From positions 81,508,779-81,572,778 of the forward strand of contig CM035808.1 in the NCBI GenBank assembly GCA_020466095.1: a stretch of 64,000 bases of DNA, given 5' to 3'. The position numbers were made by a program, and so were the translations under genes. The DNA is from Chlorops oryzae. Taxonomy: Eukaryota > Arthropoda > Insecta > Diptera > Chloropidae. The notes under the pieces are model-generated. The model was not told where the DNA came from. It saw nothing but the letters and a program-made list of their open reading frames with translations, and searched no databases. Below are positions 42,720 through 54,172 of the stretch, piece after piece (the first letter of the stretch is position 1; the number at the start of each line of letters is the position of its first letter).

Positions 42720-43740
42720 CAGTGGAGCCACCACAACACTAGCGATTTCGCCCGTCCCTGCTGGCGGGGATCGGTCCCTCTGATATCCAAAACGCTGTCG
42801 ACTTTACTTTGTTTGTTTCACTGACGGGGACGGGTCGTCCTCTTATATTCCATCGTAAAGCAGGCATTAGGGCGTTCCAGACGTGAAAAAAAGTTTTTAA
42901 TTTCGAAGACGGCGGGGTCTCAAACGAAAGATAATGTAAATCGAAAAATTTGGGCATCATTCAAAATTTCTTAAATTGAGGTTTAGAGGTAGCTCAGAGG
43001 ACTTGAATTTTCGTAAAATAACGCTTAAGAGAGCTACAAAATTTTTATTTAGTTTTTGTAAAGGGTCTGGGGGGTTAAGCAAAGGCATGCGGCATCATGA
43101 AAGGAATTTTCAAATTTTGTTGATTTTTCGATAGGTGCCATCTAAAGACACTGTGGAGACCACTTTTAGATTTTTATTTTGAACGGTCCTTGAAATATCC
43201 TGGAATATCCTTGAGCGAAGCACGTTGAACCGAGTTGGAAATATGATGCGCCGCGTGAGCTTTGGCATTCTGAGTGGATTTGTTGATTACGCTTTCGCGC
43301 CGCGTGAGGTTCGGCGATTTCAGTGCGTTTGTTCTTCATGCTTTGATATGTCATCCGTTCACCACAGTTCGTCTCACAAGTCAATACAAAAGTGTTACCA
43401 ACCTACATTTATAAATATATAAATGTATATAGGGAAAAACGTTACAATAGTAAAAACAACTCTTACTTTGTGGGAAATCGAAGCCTCATCCTCGGAGTAC
43501 AAATCAAGCACACTTCCCACTACACTTCCGACGGCCTTGTATTGACAGCTTTATAATATTATTATATAATTAACTGTGCTGAAAATTTAAATAAGCCGTC
43601 CGCAACCGTTACAATGAATTGGGCCCTGACTAAATATCAGTGCTGAATTTGAAAAAACAAAAATTTTAAAATTTAAAACCGGGTCATAACCGTAACTTAA
43701 ATACTTAAATATGTTTAAGTACTTAAAAAATGTAATTATT
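42720..43740. other. Unassigned stretch
   Basis: Contains a GC-richer patch (42735-42860) and short frames on both strands without recognised domains. No repeat structure was seen. Confidence 0.35.
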
Positions 43741-43990
43741 AGGTACTATATATGCTTTAATTACTTCTATGTAATTGATTACACTCTCAGTTTCAATTAC
43801 TTGTAACTGTAGTTGGGAAAATTCAATTACAGTTACTTGGAATTGTAAAACAAAAAAACATCAATAACAATTACAAGTAATTGTAATTAAAATTTTCCCA
43901 ATTACAACTACAAGTAATTGTAATTGAATATTCTTTCAATTACCATTTCAAGAAATTGTATTTAAGTCTGTAATCGATTACAACTTTGCA
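43740..43990. repeat. AATTAC/GTAATTG palindromic cluster
   Basis: About fifteen copies of AATTAC or its complement GTAATT in both orientations, including ACAAGTAATTGTAATT and GGGAAAATTCAATTAC, which are mirrored by AATTTTCCCAATTAC. The block can fold on itself and may be a small MITE; its ends are not defined. Confidence 0.5.
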
Positions 43991-44300
43991 ATTGGAATTC
44001 CCGTCGCGAAAGAGTTTTACGAGTGAATTCGCTGCCCGTTTGAATTAACATTGCAAGTTTCTTGCAAATAGGGCCGACAATGTTTACAATATCCAGTGCC
44101 AATATCAAGAGTCATTTAATAGGGAATGACCATTAAATATACTCGATCGTCATTCGCAGGCCACAGATTTTCTGTAGCCTTTTTAGCTTTTTGTCGCTAA
44201 CAACTTATTTATTTCTATTGAAACAGCTTTCTTTTTTGATACTTGTGAGCACTGTGTCTCTGACGATAGTAAAAAGCGTTTTAAGCGCTCACGAAGAGAA

Positions 44301-44917
44301 GAATTTGTAAGGCCACTTTCAAATCGATCGCCTCAGATTTCAGTGATTTATACGGCATTTAATAGCTTTTGTGGTAACAGAAATAATTTCAAAATAATTT
44401 TTGGAAAAACAATTTTTTCCGTTAGTTAGTTAGTTATCGCGTGTCAAAGCATTCTCTTTTAAGCGCTAGAGTTGGGAGTGGGGTCAGAAAAATATGGAAA
44501 ATTTTTTACCTGCAATAGAATAATGATTTTTTTTACCAACATTTTCCTAGAGTATTGTAGGATTGAATAAAATGTGCACAACGATTCTACAGGTCTTTTC
44601 AATTTTCAATTCAAAGGCAGAAACTAATTTTTTTCTAGGAAAGATTAATTTTTTCTTAAACGATTTAATAGAAAAGAACATTAATTTACGAAACCTTTGA
44701 TTTTAAGAACATTTAGTTTCAATATACCGATCGCGAGTTATGAATTAAAAAAAAAACCATTTTCGAGAATTTCGACGGCTAACAACTAACAGAAAAATAT
44801 TATTTTCAAAAAATTATTTTGAAAGGATTTTATTCTACCGCCGAATCTATCGAATGCCGTATCAGTCACTGAAATCTGATACTATCATTTCAAAAGTGGC
44901 CCACTTGCAAAAATTTT
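44301..44917. mobile_element. Fold-back MITE, about 617 bp, long imperfect TIRs
   Basis: Left end GAATTTGTAAGGCCACTTTC and right end AAAAGTGGCCCACTTGC are inverted. The arms continue through CAGATTTCAGTGATTTATAC (left) and GTATCAGTCACTGAAATCTG (right), and the TTTCAAAATAATTTTTGGAA block mirrors CAAAAAATTATTTTGAAAGG. Arms are about 170 bp with many substitutions. No transposase and no confident target duplication. Confidence 0.65.
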
Positions 44918-45233
44918 ACCCACATATATTTATGCTCATTACGAAAAGGTAAAGTGTAAGTAGTTCTTCCCCGATCAAACACTCTCTCCCCTATCTAACT
45001 ATTGTTCCCATTTGTGTTTTTTATTAAAAATTCCTTAACTGCACGCTCGCATCCCCAAATGTAAATTTAAAAATTGCCCATCCACATATGCATCGCGGAT
45101 GCAAAACAAACCACATCCTGTTTCCAGCTGCTTTCTTAAAAGGGACCACAAATTCCAGAGTCAGCTCTTAATATGAACTACAGATGCAATTATAGATAAG
45201 CGTATTTGAGGAAAACAAGGTTACTTTACTTAC

Positions 45234-45367
45234 GTTTGTATAAGAATCTTTTAGCTCCAGAGCGAACAATTGTGGAAGACCAACGCTTAACCCATCGTTG
45301 CAAGTGACAGTCAATGTTGTTAACGATATATTTATAAGACTGCAATTCTGGATCTTTTCCGGCTTAC
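45234..45367 (-). CDS. Host exon: first half of an FN3 domain, Sidestep-like cell-surface protein
   Basis: This is one internal exon of a host gene. On the minus strand a TTTTAG acceptor is followed by 134 bp, of which the first two bases finish a split glycine codon and the next 132 encode 44 residues. It ends at AAC followed by a GTAAGT donor. The peptide starts GKPEKIQNC and contains LTVTCNDG and GLPQLFALEL. That spacing (Pro-Glu, Cys, hydrophobic-x-Cys, Gly-Leu-Pro-Gln-x-Phe-x-Leu-Glu) matches the start of the membrane-proximal FN3 domain of insect Sidestep proteins, which are Ig-superfamily partners of Beat proteins in axon guidance. The exon ends in phase 0, exactly what the exon at 3658-3832 requires. 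Upstream Ig-domain exons would lie beyond 45.4 kb; none was recognised up to 64 kb. The FN3 assignment is fairly sure; the Sidestep family is inferred from memory of the family pattern. Confidence 0.72.
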
Positions 45368-46399
45368 CTAAAATGTTTGCAAACATAGAGAAAGTTTCAT
45401 TCGCCAGTAATGCTGTGCGATATAATTCAAATTTATTATCCATTTTGGTCATTACTTATTACTAAAAACTATTTTATACCAAAAATCTTGAACACCCAAG
45501 GATATGAATTTTCTAGTAGAATTTTCCGCAGATTACAAAAAAGCCAACAGAAAGTCTTCTATTGGGCAGTTTTCCTGTCATTTGAGAAATTTCTGTTTTT
45601 AGTTTCACTTTTTAACAAACAAAGCCGGAATAATAAAACGAAAGAACGATAATGTCTCCGACACAGGCAATCGGTGGAATTTTTCCTTTAAGATTTATTC
45701 GTTTTTTTACAATAAATTTTTTACCGTATATGAATTATAACGGGTACAACGATATTTTAATGTATTCCTGTAGTCGGACTCTGCACCGTACTTCGTTGAG
45801 ATGCTAATCAACAAAGACAGCGGCTCTGGGTTGAATTCCCACTTTAAGTTGTGAATATTGTGACTTATTTTCTGTTTCTGTTTTTCTTTGTTTTCCCATT
45901 TTTAATAATATCATAACAGCACATGTGAGGACCAGGTGTGTCACTCTAAATGGTAGTAGCCACACTAATCTTATCTGCTAATATTTCTGTAAATAAATGA
46001 AGGCTGCTGCACGTTTTCATACATTTATTAAATGTCAAATTGGGTTCACTTTGGCAGTAGGCTATAAATGAACAAGCGCTTAAACGATTTTAAAGTTTTG
46101 GATTTAAAAGTTTTTGAAATTGAACTGATCTTCTAAGGCCTTAAATCTTTGAACCCCGTCGGGTAAGGCAAGTCTATTAAATAGAATATGTTCGCAGAGT
46201 GCCGAAAATTGGTATGGCAATCCCCCTGTGCAAATATATTTTTTTAATTTAGCAAATTTAAGGTTTTCATGTTTTCCAGCTAAATGGTGAGTCTTAACGC
46301 AAAAACTGTTGAAATAAAAATGTTAGACCATTTGATTATATGTAAAAAAAATTCTATACACTTTTTTCATAAGTATTGCCATATCCTGATTAGTGGCTT
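45368..46399. other. Host intron sequence, nothing recognised
   Basis: Begins with the intron upstream of the host exon (polypyrimidine and TTTTAG on the minus strand). No repeat or domain was identified. A tRNA-like patch near 45770 was considered and rejected. Confidence 0.4.
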
Positions 46400-46961
46400 A
46401 AAGAATTGGTCAACCTATGTTGCGAATTTGAAGCTTCTACGCCATTATTTCGGAAGTTTCGAAAAATCTTCATTTGTTGGCGTGGTAGTGGGCAGGCCAC
46501 ATAATTTATTTCGCTACACCTTTCATTCGCCTCGGTCAACCTATGTTGCGAATTTGAAGCTTCTACGCCTTGGTCAACCTACGTTGCAAATTTGAAGCTT
46601 CTACGCCTTTTACCTCGGAAGTTACGAAAAATCTTCATTTGTGGGCGTGGCAGTAAGCGGGCCACATAAATTTTTTCCCTACACCTTTCATTCGCCTCGG
46701 TTAACCATGTTGCGAATTTGAAGCTTCTACGCCTTTTACTTCGGAAGTTACGAAAAATTTCCATTTGTGGGCGTGGCAGTGGGCGGGCCACATACAACTT
46801 TAACTTACACCTTTCATTCAGCTTGGACAACCTATGTTGCGAATTTGAAGCTTCTACGTTTTTTACTTCGGAAGTAACAAAAGATCTCCATTTGTGGGCG
46901 TGGCAGGGGACGGGATACATAAATTTTTGTTCCTACACCTTTCATTTGCCTTGGTGAACCT
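46400..46961 (-). mobile_element. INE-1-like element, outer part with ~125-bp tandem repeats
   Basis: Five units carrying GCGAATTTGAAGCTTCTACG, then TTTGTGGGCGTGGCAGTGGGCGGGCCACAT-type blocks (at most 20 bases alike in each) and CCTTTCATTCGCC, spaced about 125 bp apart (one short unit near 46540-46570). The array is cut at AACCT by copia and continues at 54431. Confidence 0.6.
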
Positions 46962-47219
46962 TGTTGAAATATATAAATTTGTCTATTTGTATGTCTATAA
47001 ATATCAGTAGAAGCGCCACCTGCACAAATATGTAAGAATCAGGTGACATTTGATAATGTAACGAGTAGTCGGTAAATACGAGTTCATTTGATTCTAAGAT
47101 GTGAAAGAGCAAACAAATACCGCTCTAATTTCTATTAAATTTAAACTTAAATAAACTTTATAAACTATAAAACAAAAGAAATCCTCTTTATTAAAAGGAT
47201 AAAACAATTAATTTCAACA
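46962..47219 (+). repeat. Copia 5' LTR (258 bp)
   Basis: Perfect 8-bp terminal inverted repeat TGTTGAAA/TTTCAACA, followed by the primer binding site. Confidence 0.95.
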
Positions 47220-47331
47220 TGGTAGCAGAGCAAGTTTGCCAAAATTCGTGTTAATCTGTAAAAATGTAAAAATTCAAAGTTGAGTTTTCGCCACGCGGTG
47301 TTGAGAACAAAGAATTGAGCGTATATGGAGA

Positions 47332-47776
47332 ATGAGCGATAAATTAAAAAAGGAAGAAGAAAGAGTGGAAGGTCGAATAAAAAAACTATTTGAAAAGACA
47401 TTATTGGAAGTATTTTTGATTAAAGTTTTTATTGAGAGCTGTTCGGAACAAGAACAAAATACAAAAATGGCATCGTATATGAATTTGGATGATGTGGCGG
47501 TTCCAATTTTGGACGGACAAGAATATGTGAGCTGGAAAAGAAGAATACTGAAGTTATTGGAATTTAAAGAATGTAAAGAGCAAGCAACGCGAGAAAGATC
47601 TGCTTCTGAGGGAGAGGATGCATGGAAAAAGAAAGACATAAAAGCTACGAATTACATTTAAAGCTCCATCTCAAATCGACAATTAGAATACGTGGGCAAT
47701 CTGGAGTCAGCTTATAAAATTATTAAAAGGTTCGACGAAATGTATTCAAAGGAATCTACCCCTTTGCAGATAGTAT
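47332..47776 (+). pseudogene. Copia gag, 5' part
   Basis: ATG at 47332 opens 109 codons, with a second likely start at MASYMNLDDV. VPILDGQEYVSWKRRILKLL is the typical copia gag core beginning. A stop interrupts at 47659; the frame goes on with NRQLEYVGNLESAYKIIKRF until the insertion at 47777. The reading frame resumes after the GTAT duplication at 50459. Confidence 0.85.
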
Positions 47777-50454
47777 TCGTCGCATCTCTTCAACAACCAC
47801 GTAAGCGCCAGAACCTAGTTTTTCAGAAAACGAAAAAAACTGAATAGTTTTGTTAATCTGTGCTTTATAATCGACTTTGTTATTCCAAAACATAGCGTTG
47901 CGACTTTATTAAGGGTACAAAACTTTGTTTTGAAATTATTTTGTATATACAAGTAACTCTGGCCAAATTTGTCGCTTACGTGTTTTTTCCGCAAATAACA
48001 ATTTCAGAATTTTGTCGGTTACGAGGTTTTTTCCAAATTAAAAAAACAATGTTAAAATTAATATTTATTTATTCTTTGTAAAAAATTAAGCTTAAACATG
48101 ACTAACATCTTAGTTTTTATTACTTATTGTAAGTGTTTCAAAAAACCCCCAACAATGAACTGGCATTACTTTTTTTAAGCTCATCAAATAATTATATTTT
48201 TGCTTTGTAATGCCAATGGATATTTTGTAAAGTGGAGACAAAGTTGTGTTGAGATCAACATAATTTCTTTTATGTGGAGACAAAACAAAATCATTTCGAA
48301 AATTTAATTTGTAAAACATACCATGTTCATTATACTTTAAACATTTTATGTCAACCACCTGCGGATCACCCGCTTTTATTCCAGGTCTTACGGATTTATA
48401 AAATTGGATTGTTTTAAAATCTTTGAAAAATGCATGTTCACTATAATGCGCCTTATAAGGTGTCGGATGAAATCTAGCGTTTGCTACTATATTAACAAAA
48501 TCTGTTGGAGTAAAAAGCTCTTTATTTTTTTTTTTCCTTTCAATTAGCGAATGGACCGAATCGCATTCCATTTGCGTATGGCCCACGCACAAATATTTTT
48601 GAGTGATTTCCAGGCGATTCCTTAACGCAATCAACTGTAAGGTATTAGACAATGTAGTGTTTCTATTTTGGGCGGCACAACCATCACTATATAAGACTGT
48701 TGGCAAAAAAATATTTACATATTTTTCAAAAAAATCCAAAATACACGAGGCAAGTATATTAGAGTCCATAGCCCCTTCAGCTTCATGCCATACATAAGAG
48801 TGTACTTCTAGGCTTTCAACATTGTAAATAGTGAAATGGTGGACCGCTAACTTTTGCTTGAAGTATATTGCTCCGGCTGGAACTTGAGGTAACAATTGGA
48901 CGGCTTGGACGTCAAGCGTAAACATATTAATTTCATGATTCTTCGCTCTCTCTTTGTCTTTAGACTTTTCTTCTCGAGCTTGCATTTTTTCAGCAATATG
49001 TTTGTCGTAACGTTCTTTTTCAATGTTTCCCTTTTTGTGAGCAAAACACACATCACACTGATCTTTCTTTGGGTTAAAAACGCCAATATTTAGTTTGTGA
49101 TTTAGTGATTGACCCAAACGTTGAGTCGAAATAGGTTTTGTTAGTTGAAGCTCTGCAGTAATGGCTCTCCATTCTTGGCAGGCGCGAAATGAAGCGCTTA
49201 GCACTGTCCTGTTTTTGAAGATTTTTTTTTTTGGCTTTTCTTCGTTGAACAATATTTCTGTTAACGTTAAGCACCCAATTCCTTACACTCCATTTCTTAA
49301 GGCCAAAAGTATTGAGAAACATCTTCTTACAAACAGGGATTGGTTTGTTTGCAAACTTTAAACTATAATGAAAAGTACAAGAACGTCTTGATGTTTCAGT
49401 ATGGGTTCGACGACGTCGGACCTTTTTACTTTTCACTAAATTTTCTATTAATATTTTCCTTTGTGCCCAAGAAACTTCGTTCCAAAACGAATAAGAAATT
49501 TCTTCCCTCTGCGATTTCGTAATTTTTCCGCATTGTTTTTTGCAATTTATGCCATCACATGATGGTTTCAATTCCCTCTTTTGACGTTTAATTTTGATGC
49601 GAACTTTGCCCTGCACATTCTCATTGCTGATATAGGCCTTTCCTTTTAATCGAGCCTTTTTAGTTACATTTTTTTCCCACCTTTCTGGCTTGCTTTGCCC
49701 TTTTCTTCTTAGACATTTTCTTACAAGTCCGGACTGCGCATCTAAGGTTGTACCATGAAAGGTTTCTTCGATTTCCGACAACGACGATTCCGACGAAGGA
49801 TGGTAGGAGCTCCCAGAATCTTCAAAGTCACTTTGAAAGCTATGCTTTTCCGAATTAATTGTCGGCAGTACAAATTGCCCTGTTTTTTCGTCCAAGACCA
49901 TTCCACGATTGGAGTTCAAATCGATTTCAGCGACCCTTAGCGTCCTCTCAAAAAGTCCAGTTACTTCATTCAGGATTTCTTCTTCCATACTAGAAGCCAA
50001 GGAGTTATCCTTGCTGTTAATGGAAAGGATACTCTTTAATTACCGCGGCCAGACTCCTCGGTTGCCACGAACAGAAATAAATATTTATCCTCTTACTAGG
50101 CTGAATATATTTCAAGAACTGATTTATTGTTTTAAGATTAGTAATAAGGAAAACAATAATTTAAATAAAATCGAGCTACTTAGATTGATAGACTTTTTGG
50201 AGCCTTCTGCTTACAAGTCAGAAAGCCTGCATAATTTGTAATACAGTTATGAGCCGAAAATTAAGGTTAGTCATGACAATTTTATTTTGTATGGCACTTA
50301 CGAGGTTTTTGAATGGGCTTTAATTTCTTTTTTTTCATACAAAGTTGTCAAGATGAGACTGCCACCTCATTGCAAACGTTTTTTTCTACCATAAAAACCA
50401 AAAATGTCATTTTCGACAAATTGGCGCTTACGTGGTTGTTGAAGAGATGCGACG
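47777..50454 (-). mobile_element. DNA transposon with 34-bp TIRs and DUF7869-type gene, TSD GTAT
   Basis: The ends are inverted repeats of 34 bp with one mismatch at the first base (right-hand core CGCTTACGTGGTTGTTGAAG). Flanking GTAT is duplicated (47773-47776 and 50455-50458). Reading copia gag straight across one GTAT gives a continuous gag frame, which confirms the borders. Subterminal TTACGAGGTTTTT motifs occur near both ends. It encodes one broken gene. A 4-bp duplication and an acidic-residue transposase would fit Sola-like elements, but I cannot establish the superfamily. Confidence 0.85.
48110..49988 (-). pseudogene. DUF7869-type putative transposase, frameshifted
   Basis: Part 1, from ATG at 49988 to about 49090, begins MEEEILNEV. 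It has an acidic Ser-rich N-terminus, a basic nuclear-type middle (RRKGQSKPERWEKNVTKKAR), CDGINCKKQCGK, then SFWNEVSWAQRKILIENL and RMESHYCRASTNKTYF. Part 2, about 49090 to 48110 in another frame, has NPKKDQCDVCFAHKKGN, FTLDVQAVQLLPQVPAGAIY, SYVWHEAEGAMDSN, LYSDGCAAQNRNTTLSN, CVGHTQMECDSVHSLIE and SVRPGIKAGDPQVVDIKCLK. This order is the DUF7869 pattern widespread in insect genomes. Asp in FTLDVQ, Asp in YSDGCAAQN and Glu in MECDSVH are candidate catalytic residues. The joint near 49090 lacks residues, suggesting a small deletion plus frameshift. The protein would be roughly 630-650 aa. Confidence 0.75.
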
Positions 50455-50458
50455 GTAT

Positions 50459-51314
50459 GTCGCAGATAGCTGGAAAATGTCTAATTAAAAAATTATGAAA
50501 AACCAACTCAATTTTTGACAATTTTGAGAAGGCATCAAATGCATTGATTGGAGCCGGTGGAAAGTTGGATGAGCAAGAGAAACTCCGTTACATGTTAAAA
50601 TGTCTACCGCAAGAATATAGTTATATTGGTGATCTGATTGACATGCTAAACGAATAAGAAGAAAGAACCTGCGAATATGTAAGGGCGAAAATCGTAATGA
50701 AGGACATAGAGAAAGACAATCACAAGACGGAAAAGCAAGAGTGATATAGTTTAAACGTTTTTACAGCTGAGATGAGAGGTAAATGCTACAAGTGTGGGGT
50801 TATCGGTCACATTCAGAAATTGCATGCAAGCAAATTCGCAAAATACGCAAACGCGTGGAGGACATCAGACATCAGCACGAGGCAGTTACAATAGAGGTTA
50901 TGGACGAGGAAGATACAACAACAATCGGGGTTATCAGAGTGGTTATCAACGGGGTTATTATAATAGAGGTTATGGCTATGACAACAACAACAATACGCAG
51001 AGTTCGTCACCACCAAGTAATGGGAATGGAAATGAAGCAGCATTCACGACTGAAATATTTAATAACGAATTGAATGTAAGTTGTAATAATTATACATTAA
51101 GAAATTGTAAAGAAATAATGTGGATCTTAGATAGCGGCTGTACAGACCACATAGTTAATTCCGATGCGTACTATGATGAATTCAAAACTTCAAAAATACC
51201 AGTAAAAGTGAGGTTGGGAGATGGAAAAACTCTAAAAATTGGAAAAATTGAAACTGTATTCAAACTCAATGCATATGATTCTAAGGTAACATTATATGAT
51301 GTATATTTTGTTTA
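50459..51314 (+). pseudogene. Copia gag C-terminus and protease, broken
   Basis: Gag resumes after the insertion. GAGGKLDEQEKLRYMLKCLP is capsid-like, and a zinc knuckle CYKCGVIGHIQK at about 50788 is disrupted by a frameshift before its last Cys. Gly/Arg/Tyr/Asn repeats follow (50860-51000), then the protease site WILDSGCTDHIVNS near 51125. The frame stops at 51315. Confidence 0.85.
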
Positions 51315-51318
51315 AGAA

Positions 51319-52445
51319 ATGAAGCAAAACGTAATAAGTTATGCAAAAATAACAAAAAATCATAAAACAGTTTCAAAAAATAATGATTCAGGAATTTTCG
51401 ACAAAAACGGACAGCAAATTGCAGTAGCTATAAAAGAAAATAATTTGTACTATATGAAAAGTTTCGTCAATGAAGCAAAAAAAATGACATATTTGTTAAT
51501 GTTAGAAAAATGATCAAATATCCGAAAAGGAAAAATGGCACAGAATGTTAGGTTTTGTAAATTTTCAATATTTACATAAATTAAGGAAAGATAAATTATT
51601 AGTGGGTTTGCCAAACGAATTAGGAAATGAATATATAAAATGTGCTATTTGTTTGGAAAGCAAGATGACAAATATACCGTTCAAAAATTGTAGAAATAAA
51701 GCAAAACAACTTTTAGAAATTATTCATACAGATCTCAATGGGCCACATCCAACTACAGATTTTAACGGCGAAAAATTCTTTCTAACGTTTATAGACGAAT
51801 ACAGCAAATGCACAAAAGTTTATTGTATAAAATCAAAGTCAGATACATATAATTATTTTGTAGAGTATGTCTATTTATTTGAATATTTTGAAGGAAGAAA
51901 AATAAAGGTCCTGCTATGTGATAACGGAAAAGAATACTTAAATCTTAATATTTTTGAATTCGCTAGAAATAAAGGTATAAAAATAAATCCTTGCCCTCCG
52001 TATGTACATCAATTAAATGGAATTGCTGAACGATTTAATAGATCAAGATGTTTATTAAAAGAAGCAAATGTAAACAGAAAATTTTGGCCAGAAATAATAA
52101 TGGCTTCGGCTTATTTGAAAAATAGAACCTTAGCAAATACGTATTAAATGTAAAAGTAAGTACGAAATAATGTTTTGTAGAAAGCCTAGTGTAAAATACT
52201 TAAAATTTTATGGAAGTAGAGTCTTTGTAAGAACACCTGATCAGTTAAGAGGGAGCAAATGGAGTGATAAATCACAATTAGGAGGCTTAATAGATTATAA
52301 TGAAAATAGCTATAGAGCTTTGATGAACAATAAAATCGTACATGCTCGACATGTTGATGTAATAGACGAAGGCATAAAATTGATCTGTTTGCATAAAAAA
52401 AAAGGTAAAATAAATAGAGCAGAAAGTAAGAAAATAGTGATTTAG
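51319..52445 (+). pseudogene. Copia integrase, broken
   Basis: LHKLRKDKLLVGLPN and CAICLESKMTNIPF form the pre-integrase zinc region. The D-D-E core is complete by eye (IHTDLNGPHP, LCDNGKEYLN, NGIAERFNRS), but stops at 51511 and 52147 and frame changes interrupt it. 52170-52445 gives KYLKFYGSRVFVRTPDQLRG, the copia integrase C-terminal region. Confidence 0.85.
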
Positions 52446-54072
52446 AAAATGATGAAATCAATAATCAGAAAAATAATGATTTAAATACTCAGGAAAACAT
52501 TGAAAGTAGAAATGATAATAACAGTGAAAATATTAAACAATTAGAAGTAAGGCGATCGGAAAGAAAGAAAAGTCCAATGCAAAGATACGGTTGTGAAGAG
52601 AGTACAAAAAATTTTATATACTTATGTTAACTATTGCGATACAGATGTTCCTTGCAATTTTAATGAAGCAATGAATTGTAGCGAGGCGAAAAAGTGGAAA
52701 ACAGCTATGGATCTAGAATATAAAAGTTTAATTGAAAATCAAACATGGGAGCTAATCGATCAACCGAAAGATAAAGACGTTATTGAAGTTAAATGGTTAT
52801 ATAGAAAAAAAGATGAACAGACCTATAAGGCAAAATAAGTTAAACGAGGATTTCAGCAAAAGATACATACAGATAATGTTTTTTTCTCCAGTAGTAAAAA
52901 TGCAAACTCAAAATTATTTCTATCATATTGTTGTCAAAATGAACTAGAAATAGAGCAAATGGACGTCGAAACAGCATTCCTAAACAGTAAAGTAATCTCG
53001 GAAGTATACATTAAGCAGCCCGAAGGTTATGAAAAAGAAAATAATAAAGTTTGTAAATTAATGAAGTCATTATATGGTTTAAGAGAAAGTCCCAGGGCAT
53101 GGTATAATTGCTTTAATGAATTCGTAATGACATTAGGTTTCGAGAGAAGTAATTATGATTATTGTTTATATATTAAGCGAATAAGAATTGAAATGACATA
53201 TATGCTTTTGTTTGTTGATGCTGTAGTTAAAATCAAAAGGAAATCAGAAGTGTTAAACAAAAACTAGAAAATAGATTTAAAATGAAAGATATGGGCAAAG
53301 TCAAACCATATATAGGCATAGAAATAAATCATAATATGAAGGATAATAAATTAACGCTAAGTCAAAAAAGGTATATTGAATCCCTTGCCCTGAAGTAAGA
53401 TTTGAAAAATGCAAAATTATATGATACGCCTCTGCAAACAAATTTGAAGTTAGAGCCTGCATCTGAAACAGATGAGAATATAAAATATAGCAATCTAATT
53501 GGTGAACTTCTATATATAAGCACTGACACAAGATCAGACATATCATACAGTGTAAACTATTTAAGTCGACTTCAAAGCTGTTTTAATGAAGTTGTGAAGT
53601 ATCTGTTTAAAACCAAAGAATTAAAACTTACTTAGAAAAGGAATAATGAAGTGAAATATTGGATTGTATGGTAGATAGATAATGTAGATGGAAAATCTAC
53701 CACTGGGTATGCAATTAAAATGTATAACAACGTAATATTTTGGAAACCTCATAAACAAAGCTAAGTAACAAAGTCTTCAACTTTTGCAGAATATGTAGCT
53801 TTATCAAAAGCAGTAACTTATGTAAATTTTATAAACAGCATGCTAAGCGAAACTTTTCGTATAAAAATCAATCAGCCAATAAAGATGTATGAAGATAATT
53901 CAGGAGCTTTAATAATTGCTAAATATGGAAACTATACTAAGAATTTCAAGCATATAGAAGTACAATATCATTATATAAATGTTAACTATGAAAAAGGAAT
54001 TATCAATATAGTTAGAGTGAATTCAGAAAATAACATTGCAGATATACTTACGAAAAGTTTATGTAAAAATTA
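52446..54072 (+). pseudogene. Copia reverse transcriptase and RNase H, broken
   Basis: RT pieces: SEAKKWKTAMDLEYKSLIEN, NQTWELIDQPKDK, MDVETAFLNSKVISEVYIKQ, CKLMKSLYGLRESPRAWYN, and the catalytic box reading LLFVDAV, where the usual Y/F-V-D-D-M has lost its second Asp. RNase H pieces end with YEDNSGALIIAKYGNYTKNF and NIADILTKSLCKN. Stops at about 52836, 53266, 53398, 53635 and 53762 break the frame. Confidence 0.9.
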
Positions 54073-54172
54073 ATTCATAAAAAGAAGTTAATTGAGATTA
54101 ATTTAAGACAAAATGGAATATAATCTAAAGTTAAGGAGTGAGAAAGCAACAAATAGAAAATTTAAGGAGGCG

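Larger units (their letters stand above)
3833..45233 (-). other. Inferred 41.4-kb intron of the Sidestep-like gene, filled with transposable elements
   Basis: The region lies between two phase-compatible half-FN3 exons on the minus strand, with a GTAAGT donor at its high-coordinate end and a CACTAG acceptor at its low-coordinate end. No other host-like exon was recognised inside it. The contents are LTR elements, LINEs, INE-1-like repeats, MITEs and segmental duplications. BEL and Gypsy-B are in the same orientation as the host gene; Gypsy-A and the PHD LINE are antisense to it. The intron is an inference from exon phase and domain continuity. A missing small exon cannot be excluded without transcript data. 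Confidence 0.6.

Noticed and set aside
42739..42960. 73-codon minus-strand frame in a GC-richer patch
   Set aside because: No family pattern recognised and no supporting context.
45766..45850. tRNA-like sequence (GTAGTCGG start and GGGTTGAATTCCC resembling a B box)
   Set aside because: No complete cloverleaf could be drawn: acceptor and anticodon stems do not pair. At most a SINE-like remnant.
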